Assembly: GCF_014838825.1 (NCBI RefSeq) | Contig: NZ_JACYMO010000001.1 | Coordinates: 124,001-188,000, forward strand | Reading direction: 5' to 3' | Origin: Erwinia persicina | GTDB taxonomy: Bacteria > Pseudomonadota > Gammaproteobacteria > Enterobacterales > Enterobacteriaceae | Length of the DNA stretch: 64,000 nt | Part shown: piece by piece, positions 38,729-48,793 of the stretch | Layout: every line of letters begins with the position of its first letter | Position numbering within the stretch: position 1 is the stretch's first letter | The notes under the pieces: model-generated | What the model saw: the letters and a program-made list of their open reading frames with translations, nothing else | Database searches by the model: none | What the model was told of the DNA's origin: nothing | Translations under genes and position numbers: made by a program

Positions 38729-40252
38729 ATGACCATCGAAACCTCTACGCCTGCGTTGCTGGCCATCAGCAACGTCAGCAAATCTTTTCCCGGCGTCCGG
38801 GCGCTGGACAATGTCTCGTTTGACCTGCGTGCCGGCGAAATAATGGCCTTACTGGGGGAGAACGGGGCGGGGAAATCCACGCTGATCAAGGTGCTGACCG
38901 GCGTTTATCAGCGCGATGGCGGTACCCTGATGCTTGGCGGGCAGAGCATTAATCCCCGTAATACCGCCGAGGCGCAGCAGCTGGGTATTGGCACGGTGTA
39001 TCAGGAGGTGAACCTGCTGCCGAATATGTCCGTTGCCGATAATCTGTTTATTGGCCGTGAGCCTAAGCGCTTTGGCCTGATCGATCGTAAAACCCTGAAC
39101 AGGCGGGCAGTGAAGCTGATGGCCGATTACGGCTTTGAACTGGACGTCACCCGACCGCTGGGGCAGTACTCGGTAGCGATGCAGCAAATTATTGCCATCT
39201 GCCGGGCGGTGGACCTGTCGGCAAAAGTCCTGATCCTTGATGAACCGACCGCCAGCCTGGATGCCAGCGAGGTGACCATGTTGTTCACGCTGATGGAACA
39301 GCTGAAGGCAAAAGGGATGGGGCTGGTGTTTGTCACCCACTTCCTTGACCAGGTTTACCGCGTGACGGACCGCATTACCGTACTGCGCAACGGCCAGTTT
39401 ATCGCCACGCGCGACACCCACAGCCTGCCACAAATCGAACTGATCAAGCTGATGCTGGGGCGTGAACTGCTGGAAACTGCACTGCAACGCGCGGGCAGCA
39501 CGCTGAAAAGCGATCAGCCTGCGGTGGAATTCAAAGATTACGGTAAGAAAGGGACGATTGAACCCTTTAGCCTCAGCGTGCGTCCTGGCGAGGCCGTCGG
39601 GCTGGCGGGCCTGCTGGGTTCCGGGCGCACGGAGACCGCAGAGCTGCTGTTCGGCATCAAACGAGCCGACAGCGGCCGTGCCTTCATCAGGGGAAAACCT
39701 CAGACCATTCGCTCACCCGCCCAGGCCTCGCGGCTGGGCATGGGCTTCTGTCCGGAAGATCGCAAAACGGACGGTATTATCGGGGCGGCTTCCGTACGGG
39801 AAAATATCATTCTGGCGCTGCAGGCCCAGCGCGGCTGGCTGCGACCGATCCCAAAGCGAGAGCAGCAGCAGGTGGCGGAGCGCTTTATCAAGAGCCTCGG
39901 CATCCGTACCCCGGATGCGGAACAGCCGGTGGAACTGCTGTCCGGTGGTAACCAGCAAAAGGTGCTGTTGTCGCGCTGGCTGGTGACCAAACCCCAGTTT
40001 TTGATCCTGGATGAGCCGACGCGCGGTATCGACGTCGGCGCCCACGCGGAGATTATCCGCCTGATTGAAACCCTGTGCGCCGATGGCCTGGCGCTGCTGG
40101 TGATCTCCTCCGAGCTGGAGGAGCTGGTCGGCTATGCGGACCGCGTGGTGATCCTGCGCGACCGTCAGCAGGTTGCCGAAATTCCACTGGAGCAGCTCTC
40201 CGTTGCGGCGATCGTGAATGCGATAGCGGCGGGAGGGGAACAACATGCCTGA
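38729..40252 (+). CDS. ytfR: YtfR, ATPase of the galactofuranose ABC importer
   Basis: 507 residues (E. coli 500) with two fused nucleotide-binding domains, as in monosaccharide importers. First half: Walker [13 protein letters not shown] (about residue 43), signature near GQYSVAMQQI and Walker B ILILDEPTASLD. Second half: degenerate Walker A LLGSGRTETAELL, CPEDRKTDGII, signature [14 protein letters not shown] and Walker [14 protein letters not shown]. Cytoplasmic, paired with YtfT and YjfF. It overlaps the start of ytfT by eight bases. Confidence 0.95.
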   Translation: MTIETSTPALLAISNVSKSFPGVRALDNVSFDLRAGEIMALLGENGAGKSTLIKVLTGVYQRDGGTLMLGGQSINPRNTAEAQQLGIGTVYQEVNLLPNMSVADNLFIGREPKRFGLIDRKTLNRRAVKLMADYGFELDVTRPLGQYSVAMQQIIAICRAVDLSAKVLILDEPTASLDASEVTMLFTLMEQLKAKGMGLVFVTHFLDQVYRVTDRITVLRNGQFIATRDTHSLPQIELIKLMLGRELLETALQRAGSTLKSDQPAVEFKDYGKKGTIEPFSLSVRPGEAVGLAGLLGSGRTETAELLFGIKRADSGRAFIRGKPQTIRSPAQASRLGMGFCPEDRKTDGIIGAASVRENIILALQAQRGWLRPIPKREQQQVAERFIKSLGIRTPDAEQPVELLSGGNQQKVLLSRWLVTKPQFLILDEPTRGIDVGAHAEIIRLIETLCADGLALLVISSELEELVGYADRVVILRDRQQVAEIPLEQLSVAAIVNAIAAGGEQHA

Positions 40253-41264
40253 ATCGCATCTGATGGCGGGGAAATCACCGATGTTAAAACGAAAACTGCC
40301 GCCCGGGCTGCCGCAGATTGGCGCACTGCTGCTGGTGCTGCTGATTGACAGTCTGGTAGCGAACAACTTCTTTGCTATCCACCTGCAGGACGGACGTCTG
40401 TTCGGCAGCCCGATTGATATTCTTAACCGCGCGGCTCCGGTGGCAATTCTGGCGATTGGCATGACGCTGGTGATCGCCACCGGGGGCATCGATCTTTCGG
40501 TCGGGGCCGTCATGGCTATTGCCGGGGCCACTGCCGCCACCCTGACCGTTGCCGGACACAGCCTGCCGGTGATCATCCTGGTGACGCTGGGCAGCGGCAT
40601 TCTCTGCGGACTGTGGAATGGCGTGCTGGTCGCGTTGCTGAAGATCCAGCCGTTTGTGGCCACGCTGATCCTGATGGTGGCGGGGCGCGGTATTGCGCAG
40701 CTGATCACCCAGGGACAGATTGTTACCTTCGACAGCGACGCGCTGGCACGCCTGGGCAGCGGGACGCTGCTTCTGCTTCCGGTACCGGTATGGATCACCC
40801 TCGGGCTGGCACTGCTGGTCTGGCTGTTAACGCGTAAAACCGCACTGGGCATGTTTATTGAAGCGGTGGGGATTAACCTGCGGGCGGCGCGCAACGCGGG
40901 CGTCAACGGCTGGCTGGTGGTGATGAGTACGTACGTGTTGAGTGGACTGTGCGCGGCGGTGGCCGGGCTGATTGTCGCTGCGGATATACGCGGTGCCGAT
41001 GCCAACAATGCCGGGTTGTGGCTGGAGCTGGATGCCATCCTGGCGGTGGTGATTGGCGGGGCATCGCTGATGGGTGGGCGTTTTAGCCTGATGCTGTCGC
41101 TGATCGGCGCGCTGATCATCCAGGCGATGAATACCGGGATTTTACTCTCCGGCTTCCCACCCGAACTGAATCAGGTGGTGAAGGCGGTGGTGGTGATGCT
41201 GGTGCTGCTGCTGCAGTCTCCGCGCTTTATTCAACTGTTTAAACGAGGGCATCGCCGTGATTAA
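40245..41264 (+). CDS. ytfT: YtfT, permease of the galactofuranose ABC importer
   Basis: 339 residues (E. coli 341), about ten membrane segments of the RbsC/AraH family. Diagnostic stretches are LQDGRLFGSPIDILNRAAPV, IATGGIDLSVGAVMAIAGAT and the late AADIRGADANNAGLWLELDA. Starts inside the end of ytfR after GGGAGGGG, and overlaps yjfF by eight bases, so the three are translationally coupled. Confidence 0.95.
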   Translation: MPESHLMAGKSPMLKRKLPPGLPQIGALLLVLLIDSLVANNFFAIHLQDGRLFGSPIDILNRAAPVAILAIGMTLVIATGGIDLSVGAVMAIAGATAATLTVAGHSLPVIILVTLGSGILCGLWNGVLVALLKIQPFVATLILMVAGRGIAQLITQGQIVTFDSDALARLGSGTLLLLPVPVWITLGLALLVWLLTRKTALGMFIEAVGINLRAARNAGVNGWLVVMSTYVLSGLCAAVAGLIVAADIRGADANNAGLWLELDAILAVVIGGASLMGGRFSLMLSLIGALIIQAMNTGILLSGFPPELNQVVKAVVVMLVLLLQSPRFIQLFKRGHRRD

Positions 41265-42240
41265 ACGCCATCTGCCGTTAATGATCACCCTGCTGGTATT
41301 TGTCGCGGGTTATCTCTTCTGCCTGAGCCAGTATCCCGGTTTTGCTTCCACGCGGGTGATTGCCAATATTCTCACCGATAACGCCTTTCTGGGCATTATC
41401 GCCGTCGGAATGACCTTTGTGATCCTCTCCGGCGGTATCGATCTGTCGGTGGGGGCGGTCATTGCCTTTACCGGGGTCTTTCTTGCCCGTCTGATTGGTG
41501 ATTTCCACGTTGACCCCTGGCTGGCATTTGCCCTGGTGCTGTCCCTGGGCACGGCGTTCGGAGCCTTTATGGGCTGGCTGATCGATGCGCTGAAGATCCC
41601 GGCGTTTATTATTACCCTGGCCGGTATGTTCTTCCTGCGCGGCTGCAGCTATCTGGTGGCGGAAAGCTCGTTACCCATCGACCACCCGCTGTATGCCACG
41701 CTGTCATCGATGGCGTGGAAAATTCCCGGTGGCGGGCGGCTGAGCCTGCTGGCCGTGATTATGCTGGTGGTCGTGGCGCTGGGCATCTTACTGGCGCACC
41801 GCAGCCGCTTTGGTAATCAGGTGTACGCCATCGGCGGGAATGCGACGTCCGCCCGGCTGATGGGCATCTCCACCCGCAGCACCACGGTGCGGATCTATAT
41901 GCTTTCTTCCGGACTGGCCACGCTGGCCGGCATCGTGTTCTCCATCTATACCTCTGCAGGCTATGCGCTGGCGGGAATGGGCGTGGAGCTGGATGCCATC
42001 GCCTCGGTGGTGATCGGCGGGACGCTGCTGTCTGGCGGGGTCGGCACCGTACTGGGGACGCTGTTCGGCGTGCTGATCCAGGGGCTGATCCAGACGTGGA
42101 TTAACTTTGACGGCACCCTGAGTTCCTGGTGGACCAAAATTGCCATTGGCGTGCTGCTGTTTGCGTTTATTGCCCTGCAGCGCCTGCTAACGCTGATGTG
42201 GGATCGCCAGCAAAATGCGCCGGTGAAGCGGCTGGTCTGA
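41257..42240 (+). CDS. yjfF: YjfF, second permease of the galactofuranose ABC importer
   Basis: 327 residues (E. coli 331), the heterodimer partner of YtfT. Family motifs are VGMTFVILSGGIDLSVGAVI, the VYAIGGNATSARLMGIST loop that contacts the ATPase and the C-terminal ELDAIASVVIGGTLLSGGVG. The start codon overlaps ytfT. It ends the operon, and a long perfect hairpin follows the stop. Confidence 0.95.
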   Translation: MIKRHLPLMITLLVFVAGYLFCLSQYPGFASTRVIANILTDNAFLGIIAVGMTFVILSGGIDLSVGAVIAFTGVFLARLIGDFHVDPWLAFALVLSLGTAFGAFMGWLIDALKIPAFIITLAGMFFLRGCSYLVAESSLPIDHPLYATLSSMAWKIPGGGRLSLLAVIMLVVVALGILLAHRSRFGNQVYAIGGNATSARLMGISTRSTTVRIYMLSSGLATLAGIVFSIYTSAGYALAGMGVELDAIASVVIGGTLLSGGVGTVLGTLFGVLIQGLIQTWINFDGTLSSWWTKIAIGVLLFAFIALQRLLTLMWDRQQNAPVKRLV

Positions 42241-42246
42241 CGTCAG

Positions 42247-42282
42247 ACGGAGCGAGCCGGCCCTGGGGCCGGCTCGCTCCGT
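42247..42282. other. 16-bp perfect hairpin after yjfF
   Basis: ACGGAGCGAGCCGGCC (42247-42262) is the exact reverse complement of 42267-42282, with loop CTGG. The stem is very GC-rich and starts six bases after the yjfF stop, but C rather than T follows. It may be a terminator needing a different 3' context, a transcript 3'-end protector or an operator. Confidence 0.6.
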
Positions 42283-42375
42283 TCCCCCGGCGGCCGCGCA
42301 GCCGTTGCCCGGGTCGGGCGGCCTGCAAAAGCGGTTTATCTCTTCTATCCTTACTCTTTTAGGTAAGGAGCCGTT

Positions 42376-42714
42376 ATGAAAAACATTCTGCTTTTATCCA
42401 CATTGCTGCTAGCGGGCACAGCCTTCGCGGCTGAGACAGGTACCCCCTCTGAGGAGGCCCGCTATGTCAGCCTGCTGTGTACCACCGCGTCTGCCCAACC
42501 GGACGCTTCCCGTGACGCCTACCTGCAGCAGCTCAACGATATGCACATGCGCAGTCACTCTTCTTCCTCGCTGAATAAAACTGATTTTGACCGCGAGGTG
42601 GCCGGGAAGGTTGTTGACGGCTGGCTGGCGCTCTCGCCGGAACAGCGTCGCCAGGCTAACACGCAGGCGGGCTGCGAAAAAGCATTAGGTGAGCAGTTGA
42701 AAAAGGGGGAGTAA
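42376..42714 (+). CDS. Small exported protein of unknown function
   Basis: 112 residues. A clear signal peptide (MKNILLLSTLLLAGTAFA, cleavage before AET) precedes a soluble, mostly helical domain. Two Cys (SLLCTTAS and QAGCEKAL) could form one disulfide across the domain, and it ends in a charged GEQLKKGE. A run of Ser (SHSSSSLNKTD) lies in the middle. AAGGAG (42364-42369) precedes the ATG. I recognise no family. Its position between a sugar importer and the phosphoketolase gene does not by itself indicate a function; it could be an unrelated periplasmic protein. Confidence 0.75.
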   Translation: MKNILLLSTLLLAGTAFAAETGTPSEEARYVSLLCTTASAQPDASRDAYLQQLNDMHMRSHSSSSLNKTDFDREVAGKVVDGWLALSPEQRRQANTQAGCEKALGEQLKKGE

Positions 42715-42794
42715 TCTCCCCGGCGAACCCGCCCCATGACAGATAACTCAGGAATAACGACACAGGAATAAGCGAATCAAGAGGAGACTATCAC

Positions 42795-45167
42795 GTGGCA
42801 GACTCTCTCACTGACAGCGAATGTATATTAATCGATCGCTACTGGCGGGCAGCCAATTACCTTTCTGTAGGTCAGATCTATTTAATGGATAACCCACTTC
42901 TGCGCGAACCGCTGAAGCCGGAGCATATCAAGCCAAGACTGCTGGGCCACTGGGGGACGACACCCGGCCTGAATTTTATCTATGTCCATCTCAACCGCAT
43001 CATTCGCCAGCGCAGGCTTAACTTACTCTATGTCTGCGGGCCGGGACACGGTGGGCCGGGCATGGTGGCCAATACCTGGCTGGAAGGCAGCTACAGCGAA
43101 ATTTATCCTGACGTGAGCCAGGACATCGCCGGCATGAAACGGCTGTTTAAGCAGTTTTCCTTCCCGGGAGGGATACCCAGCCATGCGGCGGCCGAAACCC
43201 CGGGCTCGATTAACGAAGGCGGAGAGCTGGGCTACTCGCTGGCACACGCCTTCGGTGCCGCATTCGACCATCCCGAGCTGATTGTTCCGTGCATTATTGG
43301 TGATGGAGAGGCGGAAACCGGGCCGCTTTCTGCCAGCTGGCAAAGCCTGAAGTTCCTTAATCCACAGCGTGACGGGGCGGTACTGCCGATACTGCACGTG
43401 AACGGCTATAAGATCGCCAATCCCACCCTGTCCGGCCGCACCAGTGATGAAGAACTGGTACAACTCTACCGGGCGCTGGGCTATGCACCGCGCGTGGTGA
43501 CAGGCAATGATCCGGCGCTGATGCACGCGCAAATGGCGATGGTACTGGATGAAGTCTTTGACGAGATTGCGGCGATCCAGCGGCAGTACCGTCAGGAAAA
43601 ACCGCCGGCCGGTGTGCCACGCTGGCCAATGATTTTGTTACGCAGTCCGAAGGGATGGACCGGGCCCAAAAGTGTCGACGGTAAGAAAGTGGAAGACTTC
43701 TGGCGGGCCCACCAGGTGCCGGTCTCAGGCTGTCGTGAGAATGATGAACATCGACGTATCCTTGAACAGTGGCTGAAAAGTTATCAGCCGGAAAAACTGT
43801 TTGATGCCAGCGGACGTTTACGCCCGGAACTGCAGGCGCTGGCACCGCAGGGTGACTGGCGCATGGGGGCCAGCCCCTGGGCTAACGGCGGCAGGCTCAG
43901 GCAGCCCTTAATCACGCCTGATATTGGTGCATTCTCACTGGACGTAACGACGCCCGGTGCCGTACAGGGGCAGGCGACGGCGCAGTTGGGTCATTATCTG
44001 CGTGAGGTTGTGCAGAAAAACCCCAATAATTTCCTGATTTTTGGGCCGGATGAAACGGCCTCTAACCGGCTGAGTCCGGTTTTTGATGTCACCGCACGCC
44101 GCTGGATGGGGGAACGCGAACCGTATGACGAGCAGCTGGCCCCGGATGGTCGGGTACTGGAAGTGCTCAGTGAGCATCTTTGCCAGGGGTGGCTGGAAGG
44201 ATATCTGCTGAGCGGCCGGCACGGGCTGTTCAACTGTTACGAAGCCTTTATTCACATTATCGATTCGATGTTTAACCAGCATGCAAAATGGCTGAAGGTG
44301 TCACGCAAGCTCCCCTGGCGGGCACCGATCGCCTCGCTGAATTATCTGCTCTCATCACACGTATGGCGTCAGGATCATAATGGCTACAGTCATCAGGACC
44401 CGGGCTTTATCGATCACGTGGTGAATAAGAAAGCCGACATCGTCCGCGTCTACTTACCACCGGATGCCAATACCCTGCTGTGGGTGGGCGATCACTGTCT
44501 GAAAACCTGGGATCGCATCAACGTTATTGTCGCGGGCAAGCAGCCCTCGCCGCAGTGGCTGGACCGCGACAGCGCGGCGAAGCATTGCGAAGCCGGTATG
44601 GGGATATGGTCCTGGGCGGGCAATACTGACAACGATGTCAGCCCTGATGTGGTGATGGCCTGCGCCGGAGATGTTCCCACCATTGAAACGCTGGCAGCCG
44701 TACAACTGTTGCGTGAACGGGTCCCTGAGCTGAAGGTCCGCGTCGTCAACGTGGTGGATTTGATGGCGCTGCAAACGCAGGAGCAGCACCCGCACGGTAA
44801 AACGGAACAGGCGTTTGAAGCGTTGTTCACGGCGGATAAGCCGGTCATCTTTGCCTTTCACGGTTACCCCAGCCTGATCCACCGGCTGACGTATCAGCGC
44901 CGGAATCATCAGAATTTTCACGTACAGGGGTTCAGTGAGGAGGGCACCACCACCACACCGTTTGATATGACCGTGCTCAATAAGCTGGACCGCTACCATC
45001 TGGCGCAAGCGGCTATCACACATGTTCCGCATCTGGCCGCCACTCAGGGTCACGTTGTTGAAACATTGCAGGCGCGTCTGGCGTATCACCATGATTATGT
45101 GCGTGAACACGGAGAAGACATGCCGGAAGTCAGCCAGTGGCGTTGGGGGCAGGGTAACGCAGAGTAA
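42795..45167 (+). CDS. Phosphoketolase (XFP family)
   Basis: Thiamine-diphosphate enzyme splitting xylulose 5-phosphate (and often fructose 6-phosphate) with phosphate to acetyl phosphate plus glyceraldehyde 3-phosphate (or erythrose 4-phosphate). 790 residues, the usual XFP length. Landmarks are [60 protein letters not shown], the ThDP motif start [10 protein letters not shown] with NGYKIANPT, and [17 protein letters not shown] late in the protein. Start GTG at 42795, eight bases after GAGGAG. E. coli K-12 lacks such an enzyme. Next to araBA it suggests a pentose phosphoketolase shunt that yields acetyl phosphate. Confidence 0.93.
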   Translation: MADSLTDSECILIDRYWRAANYLSVGQIYLMDNPLLREPLKPEHIKPRLLGHWGTTPGLNFIYVHLNRIIRQRRLNLLYVCGPGHGGPGMVANTWLEGSYSEIYPDVSQDIAGMKRLFKQFSFPGGIPSHAAAETPGSINEGGELGYSLAHAFGAAFDHPELIVPCIIGDGEAETGPLSASWQSLKFLNPQRDGAVLPILHVNGYKIANPTLSGRTSDEELVQLYRALGYAPRVVTGNDPALMHAQMAMVLDEVFDEIAAIQRQYRQEKPPAGVPRWPMILLRSPKGWTGPKSVDGKKVEDFWRAHQVPVSGCRENDEHRRILEQWLKSYQPEKLFDASGRLRPELQALAPQGDWRMGASPWANGGRLRQPLITPDIGAFSLDVTTPGAVQGQATAQLGHYLREVVQKNPNNFLIFGPDETASNRLSPVFDVTARRWMGEREPYDEQLAPDGRVLEVLSEHLCQGWLEGYLLSGRHGLFNCYEAFIHIIDSMFNQHAKWLKVSRKLPWRAPIASLNYLLSSHVWRQDHNGYSHQDPGFIDHVVNKKADIVRVYLPPDANTLLWVGDHCLKTWDRINVIVAGKQPSPQWLDRDSAAKHCEAGMGIWSWAGNTDNDVSPDVVMACAGDVPTIETLAAVQLLRERVPELKVRVVNVVDLMALQTQEQHPHGKTEQAFEALFTADKPVIFAFHGYPSLIHRLTYQRRNHQNFHVQGFSEEGTTTTPFDMTVLNKLDRYHLAQAAITHVPHLAATQGHVVETLQARLAYHHDYVREHGEDMPEVSQWRWGQGNAE

Positions 45168-45175
45168 GATGAGAA

Positions 45176-45197
45176 AACGCCCCCGTCAGGGGGCGTT
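45176..45197. terminator. Bidirectional terminator between phosphoketolase gene and araA
   Basis: AACGCCCCC (45176-45184) and GGGGGCGTT (45189-45197) form a perfect 9-bp stem with loop GTCA. On the minus strand it is followed by TTTTCTC, so it should end araBA best, while also acting on the phosphoketolase transcript. Confidence 0.8.
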
Positions 45198-45202
45198 AGC
45201 GG

Positions 45203-46708
45203 TTAGCGTTGATTCAGACGGTAGTAAGCTTCATTCCAGCGCAGCGCATCGCGGAAACCGTGCAGCGTGGTTTCTTCATCGATCACCAGCGCTTCAATCC
45301 CGGTCAGCTCGGCGTAAAGCCGCATATCGTCGACGGTCAGCGCCTGGCTGAAGACGGTGTGATGCGCACCGCCGCCCAGAATCCACGCTTCAGACGCTGT
45401 CGCCAGCGACGGCTGCGCCCGCCACAGGGCGCGGGCCACCGGCAGTTTCGGCAGTGCCTGCGGCTGTTCGATCGCGTCCACCACGTTAACCAGCAGGCGG
45501 AAACGGTCACCCATATCAATCACGCTGGCATTAACCGCTCGTCCGGCCGGGGCGGAGAAGATCAGACGAGCCGGATCGGCCTTGCCGCCGATGCCCAGCG
45601 CCTGCACGTCGAGCAGCGGTTTGGCTTCACGCGCGATGGTCGGGCAGACCTCCAGCATATGTGAGCCCAGCACCAGGTCGTTCCCCGGTGCGAAGTGGTA
45701 GGTGTAATCCTCCATAAACGAGGTGCCTCCCGGGACATCTCCCGCCATCTGTTTAAAGATGTGCAGCAGTGCCGCCGTTTTCCAGTCACCCTCACCGGCA
45801 AAACCGTACCCCTGCTGCATCAGGCGCTGTACCGCCAGCCCCGGCAGCTGCGTCATACCGTGCAGCGTCTGGAAATTGGTGGTGAATGCCCGGCAGCCTT
45901 CGCTTTCCAGGAACCGCTTGATCCCCAGTTCAATCCGGGCAGCATCCAGCACGTTCTGCCGTTTGTCACCGTTCACGGCCGCTGCCGCGCTAAATTCATA
46001 GCTGCTTTCGTATTCATCAATCAGTGCGCTGACATCGCCGTCGCTGACCTGGTTGATCACCTCTACCAGATCGCCCACGCCCCAGCCGTTCACGGCGTAA
46101 CCAAACTGGATCTGTGCCGCGACTTTATCGCCTTCCGTCACTGCCACTTCGCGCATGTTGTCACCGAAACGGGCCACTTTCAGCTGCTGGCTGGCCTGCA
46201 GAGCGGCGGCACCGCGCATCCACTGTCCGATGCGCTGCTGTGAGCGTTCATCCTGCCAGTGGCCGGTCACCACCTGATGCGGCAGACGCATCCGCGCGCC
46301 AATAAAGCCAAACTCACGGCCGCCGTGTGCAGTCTGGTTCAGGTTCATAAAGTCCATATCCATGCTGTCCCACGGGATCTCCGCATTGAACTGGGTATGG
46401 AACTGTAGCAGCGGCTTATTCAGAATCGACAGGCCGCCAATCCACATTTTTGCCGGGGAGAAGGTGTGCAGCCAGGTGATAATGCCCAGGCAGCTCTGAT
46501 CGTGATTCGCCTCGCGGCACAGCGACAGTGCCTCATCCGGTGTTTTAACCAGCGGTTTAAGCTGTAAAGAGAAGGGCAGTTTACCCGCCCGGTTCAGGCC
46601 TTCCACCACCTGCTGTCCATGCTGCTCGACCTGGCGCAGCGTTTCCGCACCGTACAGGTGCTGGGTACCAATCACAAACCATACGCTGCGGGCGTTTAAC
46701 TGTGTCAT
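45203..46708 (-). CDS. araA: AraA, L-arabinose isomerase
   Basis: Metal-dependent isomerase converting L-arabinose to L-ribulose in the cytosol, 501 residues (E. coli 500). Typical segments are [20 protein letters not shown] at the N-terminus, [19 protein letters not shown], catalytic Glu regions in [18 protein letters not shown] and [20 protein letters not shown], and the late [17 protein letters not shown]. It lies 11 bases after araB on the same strand. araD, which follows araA in E. coli, is replaced by the terminator and the convergent phosphoketolase gene. Confidence 0.98.
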   Translation of the reverse strand: MTQLNARSVWFVIGTQHLYGAETLRQVEQHGQQVVEGLNRAGKLPFSLQLKPLVKTPDEALSLCREANHDQSCLGIITWLHTFSPAKMWIGGLSILNKPLLQFHTQFNAEIPWDSMDMDFMNLNQTAHGGREFGFIGARMRLPHQVVTGHWQDERSQQRIGQWMRGAAALQASQQLKVARFGDNMREVAVTEGDKVAAQIQFGYAVNGWGVGDLVEVINQVSDGDVSALIDEYESSYEFSAAAAVNGDKRQNVLDAARIELGIKRFLESEGCRAFTTNFQTLHGMTQLPGLAVQRLMQQGYGFAGEGDWKTAALLHIFKQMAGDVPGGTSFMEDYTYHFAPGNDLVLGSHMLEVCPTIAREAKPLLDVQALGIGGKADPARLIFSAPAGRAVNASVIDMGDRFRLLVNVVDAIEQPQALPKLPVARALWRAQPSLATASEAWILGGGAHHTVFSQALTVDDMRLYAELTGIEALVIDEETTLHGFRDALRWNEAYYRLNQR

Positions 46709-46719
46709 AAAGCGATTCC

Positions 46720-48405
46720 TTAACTGACTGATGAAGGTTGTGGGGCAAACTGCGGTTCCGCCAGCTCACACCATTGAAGATAACGCTGATAAAGCTGCTG
46801 GAAGCGGGCGACGCGAACCGGATCCGGCTGCAGGGTCTGATCCAGCGGGCTGGCCATCTGCGCCTGTGCCGACGGGATATCGGCATAGACGCCTGCGGCC
46901 ACAGCGGCAAAGATGGCGGCCCCCAGCGCACAGCATTCGTCGGAGGCAACAATGTCCAGCGGACGGTTCATCACGTCGCAGCACACCTGCATAATGGTCG
47001 GCGACTTGCGGGCAATCCCGCCGAGGGCGAGGATCTGCTGTACCGGGATATCCTGCTGTTCAAAGCACTCCATAATGGCGCGTGCGCCAAACGCGGTAGC
47101 GGCAATAAAGCCACCGAACAGCGTCGGGGCATCGGTGCCGAGATTGAGGTCGGTGATCACCCCTTTCAGCCGCTGGTTGGCAAAGGGCGTACGGCGGCCG
47201 TTAAACCAGTCAAGGACCACCGGCAGATGGTCGAGCTGCGGATCGGCGGCCCAGGCGGCGGTTAACTGTTCCAGCATGCCCTGTTGTATGGCCTCAAGTT
47301 CGGCTTTCAGCGCTGGCTGCTGCTGTGCCGCCTGCACCAGCGGCCAGCTCAACAGACGGCCAAACCAGGCATACATGTCGCCAAACGCCGACTGCCCGGC
47401 CTCCAGGCCAATCATCCCCGGCACCACGCTACCGTCCACCTGACCACAGATCCCTTTAATCGCACGCTCGGCTACGCGATCGGCATCAGCAATCAGAATG
47501 TCGCAGGTCGACGTCCCGATCACTTTCACCAGCGTATAGGGCTGCGCTCCGGCACCCACCGCCCCCATATGGCAGTCAAATGCGCCGCCGGAAAGCGTCA
47601 CGCTGCCCGGAAGACCAAGACGCGCTGCCCATTCGGCGCTGAGCTTGCCGACCGGCACGTCGGCCGTCCAGGTATCGGTAAACATCGGGTAATCGAGATC
47701 GGCGGTCAGTAGTGGGTCGAGAGCATTGAGGAACCGGGCTTCAGGTAACCCCTGCCAGACCGGATGCCAGAGCGACTTATGGCCGGCCGCACAGCGGCCG
47801 CGCTTCATGTCGGCAGGGGCCGTGGTGCCGCTTAACAGCGCCGGCACCCAGTCACACAGTTCCACCCAGGAGACCGCTGCCTCGCGTACCGCCGCATCCT
47901 GGCGGCTGATATGCAGAATTTTGGCCCAGAACCATTCAGAGGAGTAAATACCGCCGATAAAGCGTGAATAGTCCTGAAAATCGCCGCTGTGACACAGGCG
48001 GGTAATAGCTTCAGCCTCCTCAATGGCAGTGTGATCCTTCCACAGCACGAACATCGCGTTGGGGTTTTCGGCAAATTCCGGGCGCAGGGCAAGTACCCGC
48101 CCTTCACGGTCGACAGGGGCAGGGGTGGATCCTGTCGAATCCACGCCGATGCCCACCACATTCAGCCGCTGTTCAGGGGTAAGTTGAGTGACAACGTCAC
48201 GTATTGCCTGCTCCAGCGCGTCAATATAGTCCTGAGGATGGTGGCGAAACTGGTTATGTGCTGCATCGCAGAAGCGCCCTGCTTTCCAGCGCGGATAGGC
48301 CACCACCTGCTTATACAGTTCGCGGCCGCTGGCGCACTCCACGGCCAGCGCACGCACCGAATCGCTGCCGAAATCCAGACCGAGGGTAATCGCACCCTTG
48401 TGCAT
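46720..48405 (-). CDS. araB: AraB, L-ribulokinase
   Basis: FGGY-family kinase phosphorylating L-ribulose to L-ribulose 5-phosphate, 561 residues (E. coli 566). The N-terminal phosphate-binding [36 protein letters not shown] and [16 protein letters not shown], and the C-terminal FGGY-type [20 protein letters not shown] and [17 protein letters not shown] segments are present. GGAGAG precedes the ATG at 48403-48405. First gene of araBA; a 16-bp tandem repeat lies 34-65 bases upstream, within the likely promoter. Confidence 0.97.
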   Translation of the reverse strand: MHKGAITLGLDFGSDSVRALAVECASGRELYKQVVAYPRWKAGRFCDAAHNQFRHHPQDYIDALEQAIRDVVTQLTPEQRLNVVGIGVDSTGSTPAPVDREGRVLALRPEFAENPNAMFVLWKDHTAIEEAEAITRLCHSGDFQDYSRFIGGIYSSEWFWAKILHISRQDAAVREAAVSWVELCDWVPALLSGTTAPADMKRGRCAAGHKSLWHPVWQGLPEARFLNALDPLLTADLDYPMFTDTWTADVPVGKLSAEWAARLGLPGSVTLSGGAFDCHMGAVGAGAQPYTLVKVIGTSTCDILIADADRVAERAIKGICGQVDGSVVPGMIGLEAGQSAFGDMYAWFGRLLSWPLVQAAQQQPALKAELEAIQQGMLEQLTAAWAADPQLDHLPVVLDWFNGRRTPFANQRLKGVITDLNLGTDAPTLFGGFIAATAFGARAIMECFEQQDIPVQQILALGGIARKSPTIMQVCCDVMNRPLDIVASDECCALGAAIFAAVAAGVYADIPSAQAQMASPLDQTLQPDPVRVARFQQLYQRYLQWCELAEPQFAPQPSSVS

Positions 48406-48438
48406 AGTTGCTCTCCGTTATGTTCAGAACAGGCTTAA

Positions 48439-48470
48439 GTAATGTTCCTCTATCGTAATGTTCCTCTATC
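48439..48470. repeat. Two adjacent copies of a 16-bp direct repeat upstream of araB
   Basis: GTAATGTTCCTCTATC occurs at 48439-48454 and again, without gap or mismatch, at 48455-48470. The copies lie 34-65 bases upstream of the araB start codon, in the probable core promoter or leader. This may be a slip-strand duplication or two phased binding sites. Confidence 0.85.
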
Positions 48471-48544
48471 CTGGAAACATGGCGGCAGAGTAGTTAGGTG
48501 CGGCTGGCTGCATATATGCACTTTTCTGCCATCAGGGGCAGGAG

Positions 48545-48560
48545 TGTGATGGGGTTCAAA
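48545..48560. promoter_or_regulatory. CRP site in the araB-araF region
   Basis: TGTGA (48545-48549) - TGGGGT - TCAAA (48556-48560): nine of ten core positions match the CRP consensus. Its central position between the divergent operons fits catabolite control of both. Confidence 0.55.
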
Positions 48561-48793
48561 TGTTGCGTATCGGTTAAATCGGCTGAAAAGATGGACAAAA
48601 CAACTGTAATTTCAGGGTGTGATAGCGCTCTACAAATTTTCACGCGCTTGCAGGTAAAACTAGCGCACTACCGCCACTGTTATGACGTCAGTGCTCAGGT
48701 AAGGTCTTGTTTAAATGCTTTTAATTTTTTCAACAACCGATTGTTACCGTTTACACAATCCCGCCACAGGCGGGCACTGAGCCGGAGAGCCTC

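Larger units (their letters stand above)
48406..48793. promoter_or_regulatory. Divergent araB-araF control region with AraC-like half-sites
   Basis: 388 bases between araB and araF with no gene. Two similar boxes, TAGCGCTCTAC (48623-48633) and TAGCGCACTAC (48661-48671), resemble the E. coli araI2 half-site TAGCGGATCCTACC; they are 38 bases apart in the same orientation. AraC binding at these is inferred from resemblance and from the adjoining araC. A CRP site and a tandem repeat in the same region are listed separately. Confidence 0.55.

Noticed and set aside
39713-41119. 468-residue minus-strand open frame over ytfR and ytfT
   Set aside because: It lies antisense to two well-identified genes, has low-complexity Ser/Arg/Pro composition and no recognisable domain.
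48618-48633. Second CRP-like site TGTGA-TAGCGC-TCTAC
   Set aside because: Only the left half matches; the right half agrees at two of five positions and overlaps the better AraC-like box.
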